64,000 nt of DNA from Ganoderma boninense. Its lineage: Eukaryota; Basidiomycota; Agaricomycetes; Polyporales; Polyporaceae. This document shows, one piece after another, positions 44,065 through 56,439 of this stretch. The position numbers and the translations under genes were made by a program. A model generated the notes under the pieces. The model saw only the letters and a program-made list of their open reading frames with translations, did no database searches and was not told the DNA's origin. Where the stretch lies: positions 3,543,612 to 3,607,611 of the forward strand of contig CM035304.1 in NCBI GenBank assembly GCA_002900995.3, in the 5' to 3' direction. Within the stretch, counting starts at the first letter, position 1, and each line of letters begins with the position of its first letter.

Positions 44065-47000
44065 AGAAGAAGGGGGAGAAGGCAGCCGCTACCGGGAAGA
44101 AGCTGTTCCCCAGAAACTGTTACATCTGTGGCCAACTGGGACATCGTAAGTATGACTGTCCGTGGTTGAAGAGTCAGCAAGCCGCTTCTTCATCCACTGC
44201 GACCACGGAATTAGCGGCTCTTCAGGCCCAGCTCAAGGCAATGGAGGAGAAGATCGCGACCCTTACGACCGCTGAGAAGAAGGAGGGTTTCTGATTAGAG
44301 CTGCACTGGGCGCTGCGCGTGCCGGCTCTTGTAGTAATAGTTGATTTTCTGTACTAAGTTCCACGTTTGTATATGAGGTAAATCACAGTGGTCAACACTT
44401 TCATATACCGGTACGGTTAATTAGCAAGCAGCGACATAAGGACATTGTAGCAATGGTAGATAGTGGAGCTACTACCAAGTTTTTACATAGATGGTTCGTA
44501 GAGAAGAACCAGGTTACGATGAGGAAGTTGGCAAGGCCAATTCCTCTGTACAACATAGATGGTACTGAGAACCATGATAGGACGATCACGGAGGTCGCTG
44601 TGTTGGATATGGCAATTGGAGACCCACCAGGAGAAGGTGGTATTTATGGTGACAGACATAGGAGAAGAGGATGCGATCATTGGCCTGAACTGGCTGCACG
44701 AGCACAACCCTAAAGTAGATTGGGAGCGTGGCTCACTGCGCCTATCGAGATGTCCAAAGGCATGTCTGGCTCATCGGAAGGCATCCAAACCTGTTGAGAC
44801 CAAAGTGTGTGATACAGAGGTACGGCTTACGGCGCGCAATGGTTCTCGGCGGGTGCGGAAGGCAAAGATGATGGGTAGGATATGCACGGCCGTAATGGTC
44901 AAGGAGGAGGAAGAAGATAGGCCTCCACCACCAGGTTTTCTGCCGGAATGGGATGGCACTGAGGAGTCTCTTCTCAATGCACTGGAAGATGGACGACAAC
45001 TTTGAGGTACCCCTAAGATCTTTGTGTCGGCGAGCTACACGTACTCTCAACAGCTCGCTGAACAAGAGTACCAGAAGAAGGAAGTCCGTCCTGTTGAAGA
45101 GATCATACCTCCCAGTACCACGAGTATCTGCGTGTGTTCTCAAAAGAGGCGTCCGAACGTCTACCTGAGCATGGACCCTACAACCACGCTATAGAACTTG
45201 TACCAGATGCCAGGATGTTCCATTCCAAGGTGTACTCCCTGTCTCCCAGCAAGCAGGTCAAGCTTGACAAGTTCCTTAGTGAGAACTTGGCCAAAGGATA
45301 TATTCAAGAGTCAAAGTCACCGATGTCGTCACCATTCTTCTTTGTTTAAAAAGAAGGATGGCAGCCTACATCCCATACAGGACTACCAGCGACTGAACGA
45401 CATCACTATTAAGAACCGATACCCACTGCCATTGGTGTCGGACTTGATAGATCGACTCAAGAGGGCCAAGTACTTCACAAAGCTTGACATCCGTTGGGGG
45501 TACAACAATGTGCGGATTAAGACCGGTGATGAATGGAAGGCTGCCTTTGTTACCAATCACGGACTGTTCGAACCGAACATGATGTACTTCGGACTGGCTA
45601 ACTCGCCCAGTACATTCTCTGCGCTCATGAATGACATCTTCAAGGACCTCATCATACTCGGCAAAATCACTATCTACCTCGACGACATCCTCATATTCAC
45701 CAACGACATCGAGGAACACTGCACACTGGTGCGTGAGGTCCTGAAGCGTCTGGCAGAGCACGACCTGTTCTGCAAGCCAGAGAAGTGCGAATTTGAACAG
45801 TCTAAGGTTGAGTACCTAGGTGTGCTCATCTCGGAAAACTGTGTGGAGATGGACCCAGTGAAGGTCAGGGGTATCGCAGAATCGCCTGTCCCTCAGAATG
45901 CCTCAGATGTACGGAAATTCCGCGGTTTTGCGAATTTCTACAGGTGGTTCATTAAGGACTTCAGCGCAGTATGCAAACCCCTTGACCGTCTCATGGGTAA
46001 TGCTCCCTGGCAATGGGGTGCCGAAGAGCAATCAGCATTCGATGAGCTCAAACGTCATTTCACTGAAAGCCCTGTCCTGAGCATGTATGACCCAGACCGC
46101 AAGACCCGCATTGAAGTCGATGCATCCGGGTATGCTACTGGTGCAGTTCTGTCTCAGGAGGGGGAGGACGGCAAATGGCACCCTGTGGCTTTCCACTCGG
46201 AATCAATGAGCGATGCAGAACACAACTACGAGATCTACGACAAAGAGATGCTCGCTATCATCCGTGCCCTGCAGGCCTGGTGCCACTACCTCGAGGGTCT
46301 TCCTAGTGTGTTCGAGATCCAGTCGGACCACAAAAACCTTGAGTACTAGAAGGCTGCGCAAAACCTCACATGCAGGCAGGCACGATGGGCTCTCTACCTG
46401 TCGCAGTTCGACTTTGTCATTGCACACAAGCCGGGCACCTCCAATGGTAGGGCAGACGCGCTGTCGCGCAGGCCTGATCACCAGAAGGATGATGCCGATG
46501 ACAACCTAAACCGAGTCATGTTGCAACCCGATCGCTTCCGAGTACTGGCAGCAAAGAGAGGGCACATGTTGGTGGTACCAGAGAAGGCACTGCTCCACCG
46601 CATTCAAGAATGTGGAGAACGTGAGCAGGAGGTCGCAGAGGCACTCAGCAAGCTCGATAAGCTTGGGCCAGCACGTCTACAGAATGATTTGGTGGACTGG
46701 AACACAGAACAAGGCCTGCTACTCTACCGCGGCTGAGTTTATGTCTCCAAAGATGACGCGCTCCGAGCAGAGATAGTGCGCATTCACCACGACCTCCCGC
46801 CTGCTGGACACCCTGGCCAGGCAAAAACGGTGGAGTTGGTTACACGGAACTACTGGTGGCCGGGAATGGCAAAGTTCATTAAGGATTACGTTGAGACCTG
46901 CAACACTTGTCGCTGTGGCAAGACTTCACATACAAAGCCACACGGTCCTCTTCAACCCAATGAGATCCCGGACGGCCCAGGCCAAGTAGTTACCTGTGAC

Positions 47001-47822
47001 TTCATCACTGGACTGCCGGAGGTGGATGGATACAATGTGCTCCAGCTTATTGCTGATTGGCATGGAAAGATGATTCACCTTATTCCATGCACCAAGGAGA
47101 TCGACACGGAAGGGACTGCAAACAACTTCATTCGAGAATGGTTCCGTCTACATGGACTCCCATGAAAGATCATCTCTGATCGGGGGCCCCAGTTCTCTTG
47201 CAATTCTTAAAGGCCTTGACATAGAAAGTGCATTGTCCACAGCCTACCACCCGCAGACAGATGGGCAGTCTGAACGATGGAACCAGGAGATAGAGGCGTA
47301 CCTGCGGATGTACTGCTCAAGGCGCTGCAATGATTGGGTCAAGTGGCTGCCAACAGCAGAATACTGCTTTAACTCGTGCGTACATTCATCTACAGGGTAC
47401 TCGCCATTTTACCTCATGTACAGCTACGAACCTCAGTTCTATGTTCCGATGCTATCTACCACAGTGCCTACAGCAGATGAACGAAGAGAAGAGTTGCGGC
47501 AGGCAAGAGAGGATGTGGCCTCAGCCTTAACCCTGGCGGCAGAGCAGATGAAGGAGTACTATGATCGCTATGTCTGCGCTGCTCCAGAGTTCAAGGAGGG
47601 TCAGAAGATATGGCTCGACACGAGGAACTTCTGTGTCCCAGGAGTCTCTCGGAAACTGGTGGATTGGTACGCTGGCCCGTACCCTGTCAAGCGCAAAGTG
47701 GGCAACTTGGCTTACGAGCTCAAGCTCCCCAAAGACATGGGACTCCACCCAGTGTTCCATGTGACGCTCCTGCACCTGCACAAAGAGAGCCAACTTCCCG
47801 GACGACACTCTCCTGAGCCCGC
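44065..47822 (+). pseudogene. Gypsy gag tail and pol, unit A (dead)
   Basis: It begins in the gag tail before the zinc knuckle (CYICGQLGHRKYDC), keeps the slippery site (44285-44291) and all pol domains to PGRHSPEPA, and is cut before the chromodomain. Breaks: TGA at 44342-44344; frameshift near 44627; TGA 45003-45005; frameshifts near 45112 and 45345; TAG 46347-46349; TGA near 46735; TGA near 47163; and a 14-nt-type deletion near 47202 in the integrase. It is over 90% similar to Gypsy-1 by eye. Confidence 0.88.
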
Positions 47823-48248
47823 TGTTGAAGTCGGTGCTGTAGCGCCCGCAGTTTTGATCGCACCAAGTCCACGATCGCATCGTACGTACATTGCATCGTC
47901 CCCTACCTGGGGTATTTTTCGTTTAGTTAGAATAGCACATCCCATAGAGTTACAACATCGTCTTCATTAGAGGCTCCAACTAGCTTAGATCTGCATCCTG
48001 CTCTACTTTACACTGTACAGTCCGCAATTCTCGCTCCCTGGGCGCCATAACGGCGCCAGTAGCACAGCGTTACATACTCTACCTAGCACGTGCTCCATGA
48101 GCTGTATCGACGCCTCTGTCAGGCTCTGTGTCCTTAGACTTTACAGAGCTTGACACAGGTGAGTAGCATATCTTAGTTTCCAGCAATAAAGACTTTACAG
48201 AGCTTGACACAGGCCATTGTGACGTCCTGAGGGCCACTGCAGCCAACA
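47823..48248 (+). repeat. Copia-2 LTR, unit B
   Basis: 426 bp, TGTTGAAGTCGG...GCAGCCAACA, then PBS GGTTATGAGCCCTGCGC at 48249. Confidence 0.88.
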
Positions 48249-48495
48249 GGTTATGAGCCCTGCGCTCTCAGCACCTCAGGACTCCAAATTTCGCTTGTCT
48301 ATTCGCTCTCTGGCCTCACCCAGCCCCCACTCCTCTCCTGCTCCCTCTGCTTGACACATCTGCTCGCTCTGGGACTGGTTCCTCCTCTCTTCGCTCCAGG
48401 ACGCAGTTTTCGTCCCCTCGCTCCGTCGTTTTGCCAGTGCGTCGCGTGCCACGTCATCGCCCAGGCCCCTCGTTGCCACGTCCCACGTCGTGCCC

Positions 48496-50216
48496 ATGGA
48501 TCCCAGTATGTCATTCATGCCTCCCTACTCCTTCTGTGCCACCCCCATCCTTTCCAAGCCCCAGTGCTTTGCCCAGTGCACTGCCAGCAAGAGGGCGCCC
48601 CCCCAGGCCTCCCAGGTCATCCCCAGCGCTCCCACATGTGCCAAGGCAGGGATGTGGCTTTTGGGCCCACCTGCTTGTCATCTCAAGCCGTGAGGCCAGA
48701 TGACACCCCCCAGCACACTGCTGGGGTGGCCATGGTCGACCTTCGCTGTCCCTCTGCCCTCCAGGCGTCCCCAGACCGCTCCTCATCGCTCTCCAGCCCT
48801 GCTGCGACCATGTGGAACACAGACACGGGTGCATCAGCGCACATGACCCCCCACAGGCACTGGTTTCGCTCCTACTCGCCCCACAACATCCCCATTCGCC
48901 TCGCCAACTCCCACATCGTCTACTCTGCGGGTATGGGCTCTGTGGTGTTCCAGCCTGCTGAGATGGACGGAGTTTTGCCCCCTGCCATCGTCCTGCACGA
49001 CGTCCTCCATGTCCCTGCCCTGGCCAGCAACCTCCTGTCAATTTTCCACCTCACCCGGGAGAAGGGCTACTCCGTTGAGCTCTCTGCGTCGTCTGTGCTG
49101 TTCTACCACCAGGGGCAGCTGCGCTTCAAGGCCCAGGTCAACGAGCACAACGTCGGCTACCTCCTTGGCCACACCCTGTCCCAGTCCAAGTCTGCCATGT
49201 CCGCCTCTACCACCTGCGATGAGGACCTCGCCCTGTGGCACCAGCGCTGCTCCCATGTCAACCTCGACGACCTGCGCTCTGTGGTCAACAAGGAGCTTGT
49301 CAAGGGCCTCACCATCCGCTCCAAGCGTGCCCCCAGCGCCATCTGCGAGCCATGCCTAGCTGGCAAACTCAATCGCCACTCCATCCCTCGTTTCGCCTCT
49401 AGACGGTTCGTTCGCCTTGCCCTGGTGCACACAGATCTCAAGGGCAAGCTTGCTGTGCCCACACCTGAGGGCTACCTCTACTGGATGGTGTTTGTCGACG
49501 ATGCGACACGTTTCTGGGCCCTGGCCTACCTCAAGCGCAAGAGCGACGCATTTGCAGCCTTCAAGGCGTACAAGGCCTATGCTGAGAACTGCCTGGGGCT
49601 GCGCATCAAGGCTACACGGGACGACAAGGGCGGCGAGTACATGGGCCAGGAGTTCATCGACTTCTGCACTGAGCACGGCATCCACAGGCAGCACACTGAG
49701 CCAGACGAGCCCCACCAGAACGGCGTAGCAGAGCGAGCCAACAGGACGACGTCTGAGGGCGCCACTGCCCTGCTTGCCCAGTCCAAGCTGCCTGCTTCGT
49801 TCTGGTGCCATGCTGTCTCCACCTTTGTCCACACGCGCAACCGCATGCCCACCTCTGCGCTCGACAGTGGCATTCCCTACACAGCCTGGATGGGCGCAAG
49901 CCTGATGTGTCCTATTTCCGCATTTTTGGCTGCCTGGCCTATGTGCTCATCCGCAAGAAGGACCGCAAGGCGCTGCAGCCCCACACGCGCAAGTGCATCT
50001 TCATTGGCTATCCGGATGGCACCAAGGCCTGGCGGTTCTGGGACCCTGCAGCAAAGAAGGTGATCATCTCGTCGCATGCAGTGTTTGATGAGCAGTGCTT
50101 CCCTGGCAACTCGCCCTTCATCAATGTGTTTGGCCTGCCCCTCGACGATGTGGATGTCCCTGGGGGCCCTGACGATGCAGCACCACCAGAGGACGGTGTG
50201 CCAGGAGTGCCAGAGC
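48496..50216 (+). pseudogene. Copia-2 protease/integrase half, unit B
   Basis: Nearly identical to 41946-43667. Two extra 1-nt deletions (near 48483 and 48620, in C runs) shift the N-terminal frame relative to units A and C. It has the same late 1-nt shift before KPDVSYF and the same end at the inverted LTR. Confidence 0.85.
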
Positions 50217-50616
50217 TGTTGGCTGCAGTGGGCCTCAGGACGTCACAATGGCCTGTGTCAAGCTCTGTAAAGTCTGTATTGCAGGAAACTAAGATATGCT
50301 ACTCACCTGTGTCAAGCTCTGTAAAGTCTAAGGACACATGGAGCACGTGCTAGGTAGAGTATGTAACGCTGTGCTACTGGCGCCGTTATGGCGCCCAGAG
50401 AACGAGAATTGCGGACTGTACAGTGTAAAGTAGAGCAGGATGCAGATCTAAGCTAGTTGGAGCCTCTAATGAAGACGATGTTGTATCTCTATGGGATGCG
50501 CTACTGTAACGAAACGAAAAAAGTAGAGTAGGTAGGGGACAATGCAGTGTACGTACGGTGTGATCGCGGACTTGGTGCGATCAAAACTGCGGGGCGCTAC
50601 AGCACCGACTTCAACA
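50217..50616 (-). repeat. Inverted Copia-2 LTR, unit B
   Basis: 400 bp; matches 43668-44064 apart from about three 1-nt insertions in homopolymers. Confidence 0.85.
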
Positions 50617-53600
50617 AGAAGAAGGGGGAGAAGGCAGCCGCTACCGGGAAGAAGCTGTTCCCCAGAAACTGTTACATCTGTGGCCAACTGGGACATCGTA
50701 AGTATGACTGTCCGTGGTTGAAGAGTCAGCAAGCCGCTTCTTCATCCACTGCGACCACGGAATTAGCGGCTCTTCAGGCCCAGCTCAAGGCAATGGAGGA
50801 GAAGATCGCGACCCTTACGACCGCTGAGAAGAAGGAGGGTTTCTGATTAGAGCTGCACTGGGCGCTGCGCGTGCCGGCTCTTGTAGTAATAGTTGATTTT
50901 CTGTACTAAGTTCCACGTTTGTATATGAGGTAAATCACAGTGGTCAACACTTTCATATACCGGTACGGTTAATTAGCAAGCAGCGACATAAGGACATTGT
51001 AGCAATGGTAGATAGTGGAGCTACTACCAAGTTTTTACATAGATGGTTCGTAGAGAAGAACCAGGTTACGATGAGGAAGTTGGCAAGGCCAATTCCTCTG
51101 TACAACATAGATGGTACTGAGAACCATGATAGGACGATCACGGAGGTCGCTGTGTTGGATATGGCAATTGGAGACCACCAGGAGAAGGTGGTATTTATGG
51201 TGACAGACATAGGAGAAGAGGATGCGATCATTGGCCTGAACTGGCTGCACGAGCACAACCCTAAAGTAGATTGGGAGCGTGGCTCACTGCGCCTATCGAG
51301 ATGTCCAGAAGGCATGTCTGGCTCATCGGAAGGCATCCAAACCTGTTGAGACCAAAGTGTGTGATACAGAGGTACGGCTTACGGCGCGCAATGGTTCTCG
51401 GCGGGTGCGGAAGGCAAAGATGATGGGTAGGATATGCACGGCCGTAATGGTCAAGGAGGAGGAAGAAGATAGGCCTCCACCACCAGGTTTTCTGCCGGAA
51501 TGGGATGGCACTGAGGAGTCTCTTCTCAATGCACTGGAAGATGGACGACAACTTTGAGGTACCCCTAAGATCTTTGTGTCGGCGAGCTACACGTACTCTC
51601 AACAGCTCGCTGAACAAGAGTACCAGAAGAAGGAAGTCCGTCCTGTTGAAGAGATCATACCTCCCCAGTACCACGAGTATCTGCGTGTGTTCTCAAAAGA
51701 GGCGTCCGAACGTCTACCTGAGCATGGACCCTACAACCACGCTATAGAACTTGTACCAGATGCCAGGATGTTCCATTCCAAGGTGTACTCCCTGTCTCCC
51801 AGCAAGCAGGTCAAGCTTGACAAGTTCCTTAGTGAGAACTTGGCCAAAGGATATATTCAAGAGTCAAAGTCACCGATGTCGTCACCATTCTTCTTTGTTA
51901 AAAAGAAGGATGGCAGCCTACATCCCATACAGGACTACCAGCGACTGAACGACATCACTATTAAGAACCGATACCCACTGCCATTGGTGTCGGACTTGAT
52001 AGATCGACTCAAGAGGGCCAAGTACTTCACAAAGCTTGACATCCGTTGGGGGTACAACAATGTGCGGATTAAGACCGGTGATGAATGGAAGGTTACCAAT
52101 CACGGACTGTTCGAACCGAACATGATGTACTTCGGACTGGCTAACTCGCCCAGTACATTCTCTGCGCTCATGAATGACATCTTCAAGGACCTCATCATAC
52201 TCGGCAAAATCACTATCTACCTCGACGACATCCTCATATTCACCAACGACATCGAGGAACACTGCACACTGGTGCGTGAGGTCCTGAAGCGTCTGGCAGA
52301 GCACGACCTGTTCTGCAAGCCAGAGAAGTGCGAATTTGAACAGTCTAAGGTTGAGTACCTAGGTGTGCTCATCTCGGAAAACTGTGTGGAGATGGACCCA
52401 GTGAAGGTCAGGGGTATCGCAGAATCGCCTGTCCCTCAGAATGCCTCAGATGTACGGAAATTCCGCGTTTTGCGAATTTCTACAGGTGGTTCATTAAGGA
52501 CTTCAGCGCAGTATGCAAACCCCTTGACCGTCTCATGGGTAATGCTCCCTGGCAATGGGGTGCCGAAGAGCAATCAGCATTCGATGAGCTCAAACGTCAT
52601 TTCACTGAAAGCCCTGTCCTGAGCATGTATGACCCAGACCGCAAGACCCGCATTGAAGTCGATGCATCCGGGTATGCTACTGGTGCAGTTCTGTCTCAGG
52701 AGGGGGAGGACGGCAAATGGCACCCTGTGGCTTTCCACTCGGAATCAATGAGCGATGCAGAACACAACTACGAGATCTACGACAAAGAGATGCTCGCTAT
52801 CATCCGTGCCCTGCAGGCCTGGTGCCACTACCTCGAGGGTCTTCCTAGTGTGTTCGAGATCCAGTCGGACCACAAAAACCTTGAGTACTAGAAGGCTGCG
52901 CAAAACCTCACATGCAGGCAGGCACGATGGGCTCTCTACCTGTCGCAGTTCGACTTTGTCATTGCACACAAGCCGGGCACCTCCAATGGTAGGGCAGACG
53001 CGCTGTCGCGCAGGCCTGATCACCAGAAGGATGATGCCGATGACAACCTAAACCGAGTCATGTTGCAACCCGATCGCTTCCGAGTACTGGCAGCAAAGAG
53101 AGGGCACATGTTGGTGGTACCAGAGAAGGCACTGCTCCACCGCATTCAAGAATGTGGAGAACGTGAGCAGGAGGTCGCAGAGGCACTCAGCAAGCTCGAT
53201 AAGCTTGGGCCAGCACGTCTACAGAATGATTTGGTGGACTGGAACACAGAACAAGGCCTGCTACTCTACCGCGGCTGAGTTTATGTCTCCAAAGATGACG
53301 CGCTCCGAGCAGAGATAGTGCGCATTCACCACGACCTCCCGCCTGCTGGACACCCTGGCCAGGCAAAAACGGTGGAGTTGGTTACACGGAACTACTGGTG
53401 GCCGGGAATGGCAAAGTTCATTAAGGATTACGTTGAGACCTGCAACACTTGTCGCTGTGGCAAGACTTCACATACAAAGCCACACGGTCCTCTTCAACCC
53501 AATGAGATCCCGGACGGCCCAGGCCAAGTAGTTACCTGTGACTTCATCACTGGACTGCCGGAGGTGGATGGATACAATGTGCTCCAGCTTATTGCTGATT

Positions 53601-54365
53601 GGCATGGAAAGATGATTCACCTTATTCCATGCACCAAGGAGATCGACACGGAAGGGACTGCAAACAACTTCATTCGAGAATGGTTCCGTCTACATGGACT
53701 CCCATGAAAGATCATCTCTGATCGGGGGCCCCAGTTCTCTTGCAATTCTTAAAGGCCTTGACATAGAAAGTGCATTGTCCACAGCCTACCACCCGCAGAC
53801 AGATGGGCAGTCTGAACGATGGAACCAGGAGATAGAGGCGTACCTGCGGATGTACTGCTCAAGGCGCTGCAATGATTGGGTCAAGTGGCTGCCAACAGCA
53901 GAATACTGCTTTAACTCGTGCGTACATTCATCTACAGGGTACTCGCCATTTTACCTCATGTACAGCTACGAACCTCAGTTCTATGTTCCGATGCTATCTA
54001 CCACAGTGCCTACAGCAGATGAACGAAGAGAAGAGTTGCGGCAGGCAAGAGAGGATGTGGCCTCAGCCTTAACCCTGGCGGCAGAGCAGATGAAGGAGTA
54101 CTATGATCGCTATGTCTGCGCTGCTCCAGAGTTCAAGGAGGGTCAGAAGATATGGCTCGACACGAGGAACTTCTGTGTCCCAGGAGTCTCTCGGAAACTG
54201 GTGGATTGGTACGCTGGCCCGTACCCTGTCAAGCGCAAAGTGGGCAACTTGGCTTACGAGCTCAAGCTCCCCCAAAGACATGGGACTCCACCCAGTGTTC
54301 CATGTGACGCTCCTGCACCTGCACAAAGAGAGCCAACTTCCCGGACGACACTCTCCTGAGCCCGC
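50617..54365 (+). pseudogene. Gypsy gag tail and pol, unit B (dead)
   Basis: Same start, end and nonsense codons as 44065-47822. Frameshifts differ: B is in frame where A has extra or missing bases near 44627, 45112 and 45345, but has its own near 51308, 52467 and 54271. A 9-nt in-frame deletion near 52092 removes AAF before VTNHGLF in RT. Confidence 0.88.
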
Positions 54366-54791
54366 TGTTGAAGTCGGTGCTGTAGCGCCCGCAGTTTTGA
54401 TCGCACCAAGTCCACGATCGCATCGTACGTACATTGCATCGTCCCCTACCTGGGGTATTTTTCGTTTAGTTAGAATAGCACATCCCATAGAGTTACAACA
54501 TCGTCTTCATTAGAGGCTCCAACTAGCTTAGATCTGCATCCTGCTCTACTTTACACTGTACAGTCCGCAATTCTCGCTCCCTGGGCGCCATAACGGCGCC
54601 AGTAGCACAGCGTTACATACTCTACCTAGCACGTGCTCCATGAGCTGTATCGACGCCTCTGTCAGGCTCTGTGTCCTTAGACTTTACAGAGCTTGACACA
54701 GGTGAGTAGCATATCTTAGTTTCCAGCAATAAAGACTTTACAGAGCTTGACACAGGCCATTGTGACGTCCTGAGGGCCACTGCAGCCAACA
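54366..54791 (+). repeat. Copia-2 5' LTR, third copy
   Basis: 426 bp, matches 47823-48248. It starts the longest Copia-2 copy in the window. Confidence 0.88.
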
Positions 54792-54808
54792 GGTTATGAG
54801 CCCTGCGC
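54792..54808 (+). other. Copia-2 primer-binding site (half initiator tRNA-Met)
   Basis: GGTTATGAGCCCTGCGC: 17 bases complementary to the anticodon stem-loop side of fungal initiator tRNA-Met. The same site occurs at 41698 and 48249. Confidence 0.75.
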
Positions 54809-55039
54809 TCTCAGCACCTCAGGACTCCAAATTTCGCTTGTCTATTCGCTCTCTGGCCTCACCCAGCCCCCACTCCTCTCCTGCTCCCTCTGCTTGACAC
54901 ATCTGCTCGCTCTGGGACTGGTTCCTCCTCTCTTCGCTCCAGGACGCAGTTTTCGTCCCCTCGCTCCGTCGTTTTGCCAGTGCGTCGCGTGCCACGTCAT
55001 CGCCCAGGCCCCTCGTTGCCACGTCCCCACGTCGTGCCC

Positions 55040-56439
55040 ATGGATCCCAGTATGTCATTCATGCCTCCCTACTCCTTCTGTGCCACCCCCATCCTTTCCA
55101 AGCCCCAGTGCTTTGCCCAGTGCACTGCCAGCAAGAGGGCGCCCCCCCAGGCCTCCCAGGTCATCCCCCAGCGCTCCCACATGTGCCAAGGCAGGGATGT
55201 GGCTTTTGGGCCCACCTGCTTGTCATCTCAAGCCGTGAGGCCAGATGACACCCCCCAGCACACTGCTGGGGTGGCCATGGTCGACCTTCGCTGTCCCTCT
55301 GCCCTCCAGGCGTCCCCAGACCGCTCCTCATCGCTCTCCAGCCCTGCTGCGACCATGTGGAACACAGACACGGGTGCATCAGCGCACATGACCCCCCACA
55401 GGCACTGGTTTCGCTCCTACTCGCCCCACAACATCCCCATTCGCCTCGCCAACTCCCACATCGTCTACTCTGCGGGTATGGGCTCTGTGGTGTTCCAGCC
55501 TGCTGAGATGGACGGAGTTTTGCCCCCTGCCATCGTCCTGCACGACGTCCTCCATGTCCCTGCCCTGGCCAGCAACCTCCTGTCAATTTTCCACCTCACC
55601 CGGGAGAAGGGCTACTCCGTTGAGCTCTCTGCGTCGTCTGTGCTGTTCTACCACCAGGGGCAGCTGCGCTTCAAGGCCCAGGTCAACGAGCACAACGTCG
55701 GCTACCTCCTTGGCCACACCCTGTCCCAGTCCAAGTCTGCCATGTCCGCCTCTACCACCTGCGATGAGGACCTCGCCCTGTGGCACCAGCGCTGCTCCCA
55801 TGTCAACCTCGACGACCTGCGCTCTGTGGTCAACAAGGAGCTCGTCAAGGGCCTCACCATCCGCTCCAAGCGTGCCCCCAGCGCCATCTGCGAGCCATGC
55901 CTAGCTGGCAAACTCAATCGCCACTCCATCCCTCGTTTCGCCTCTAGACGGTTCGTTCGCCTTGCCCTGGTGCACACAGATCTCAAGGGCAAGCTTGCTG
56001 TGCCCACACCTGAGGGCTACCTCTACTGGATGGTGTTTGTCGACGATGCGACACGTTTCTGGGCCCTGGCCTACCTCAAGCGCAAGAGCGACGCATTTGC
56101 AGCCTTCAAGGCGTACAAGGCCTATGCTGAGAACTGCCTGGGGCTGCGCATCAAGGCCACACGGGACGACAAGGGTGGCGAGTACATGGGCCAGGAGTTC
56201 ATTGACTTCTGCGCTGAGCACGGCATCCACAGGCAGCACACTGAGCCGGACGAGCCCCACCAGAATGGCGTTGCAGAGCGAGCCAACAGGACGACGTCTG
56301 AGGGTGCCACTGCCCTCCTTGCCCAGTCCAAGCTCCCCCCTTCATTCTGGTGCCACGCCGTCTCCACCTTTGTCCACACACGCAACCGCATGCCCACCTC
56401 TGCGCTCGACAGTGGCATTCCCTACACAGCCTGGATGGG
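55040..56439 (+). CDS. Copia-2 protease, pre-integrase and integrase core
   Basis: Open from ATG at 55040 to the frame change near 56431-56440. The N-terminus (MDPSMSFMPPYSFCATPILS) is too short for a Gag; capsid and zinc-knuckle sequence is missing. The protease DTGASAH is near 55368. The pre-integrase zinc-binding region has LWHQRCSH and CEPCLAG. The integrase core has DLKGKL, DDKGGEYMG and HQNGVAERANR. No nonsense codons. The reading shifts by one base before RKPDVSYFRIFGC; units A and B have the identical shift, so it predates the duplication. A programmed shift cannot be excluded but copia pols are usually one frame. Confidence 0.85.

Larger units (their letters stand above)
41341..54365 (+). 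repeat. Tandem duplication of a Copia-2/gypsy composite (units A and B)
   Basis: Unit A (41341-47822) and unit B (47823-54365) share the same order: Copia-2 LTR, PBS, Copia-2 5' half, inverted Copia-2 LTR, gypsy gag tail and pol. All internal junctions and shared nonsense codons match. Differences are few: mostly 1-nt homopolymer indels, a 9-nt deletion in B near 52092, and a shorter LTR in A. A third LTR and Copia-2 copy follows at 54366 without the inverted LTR. Confidence 0.88.
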
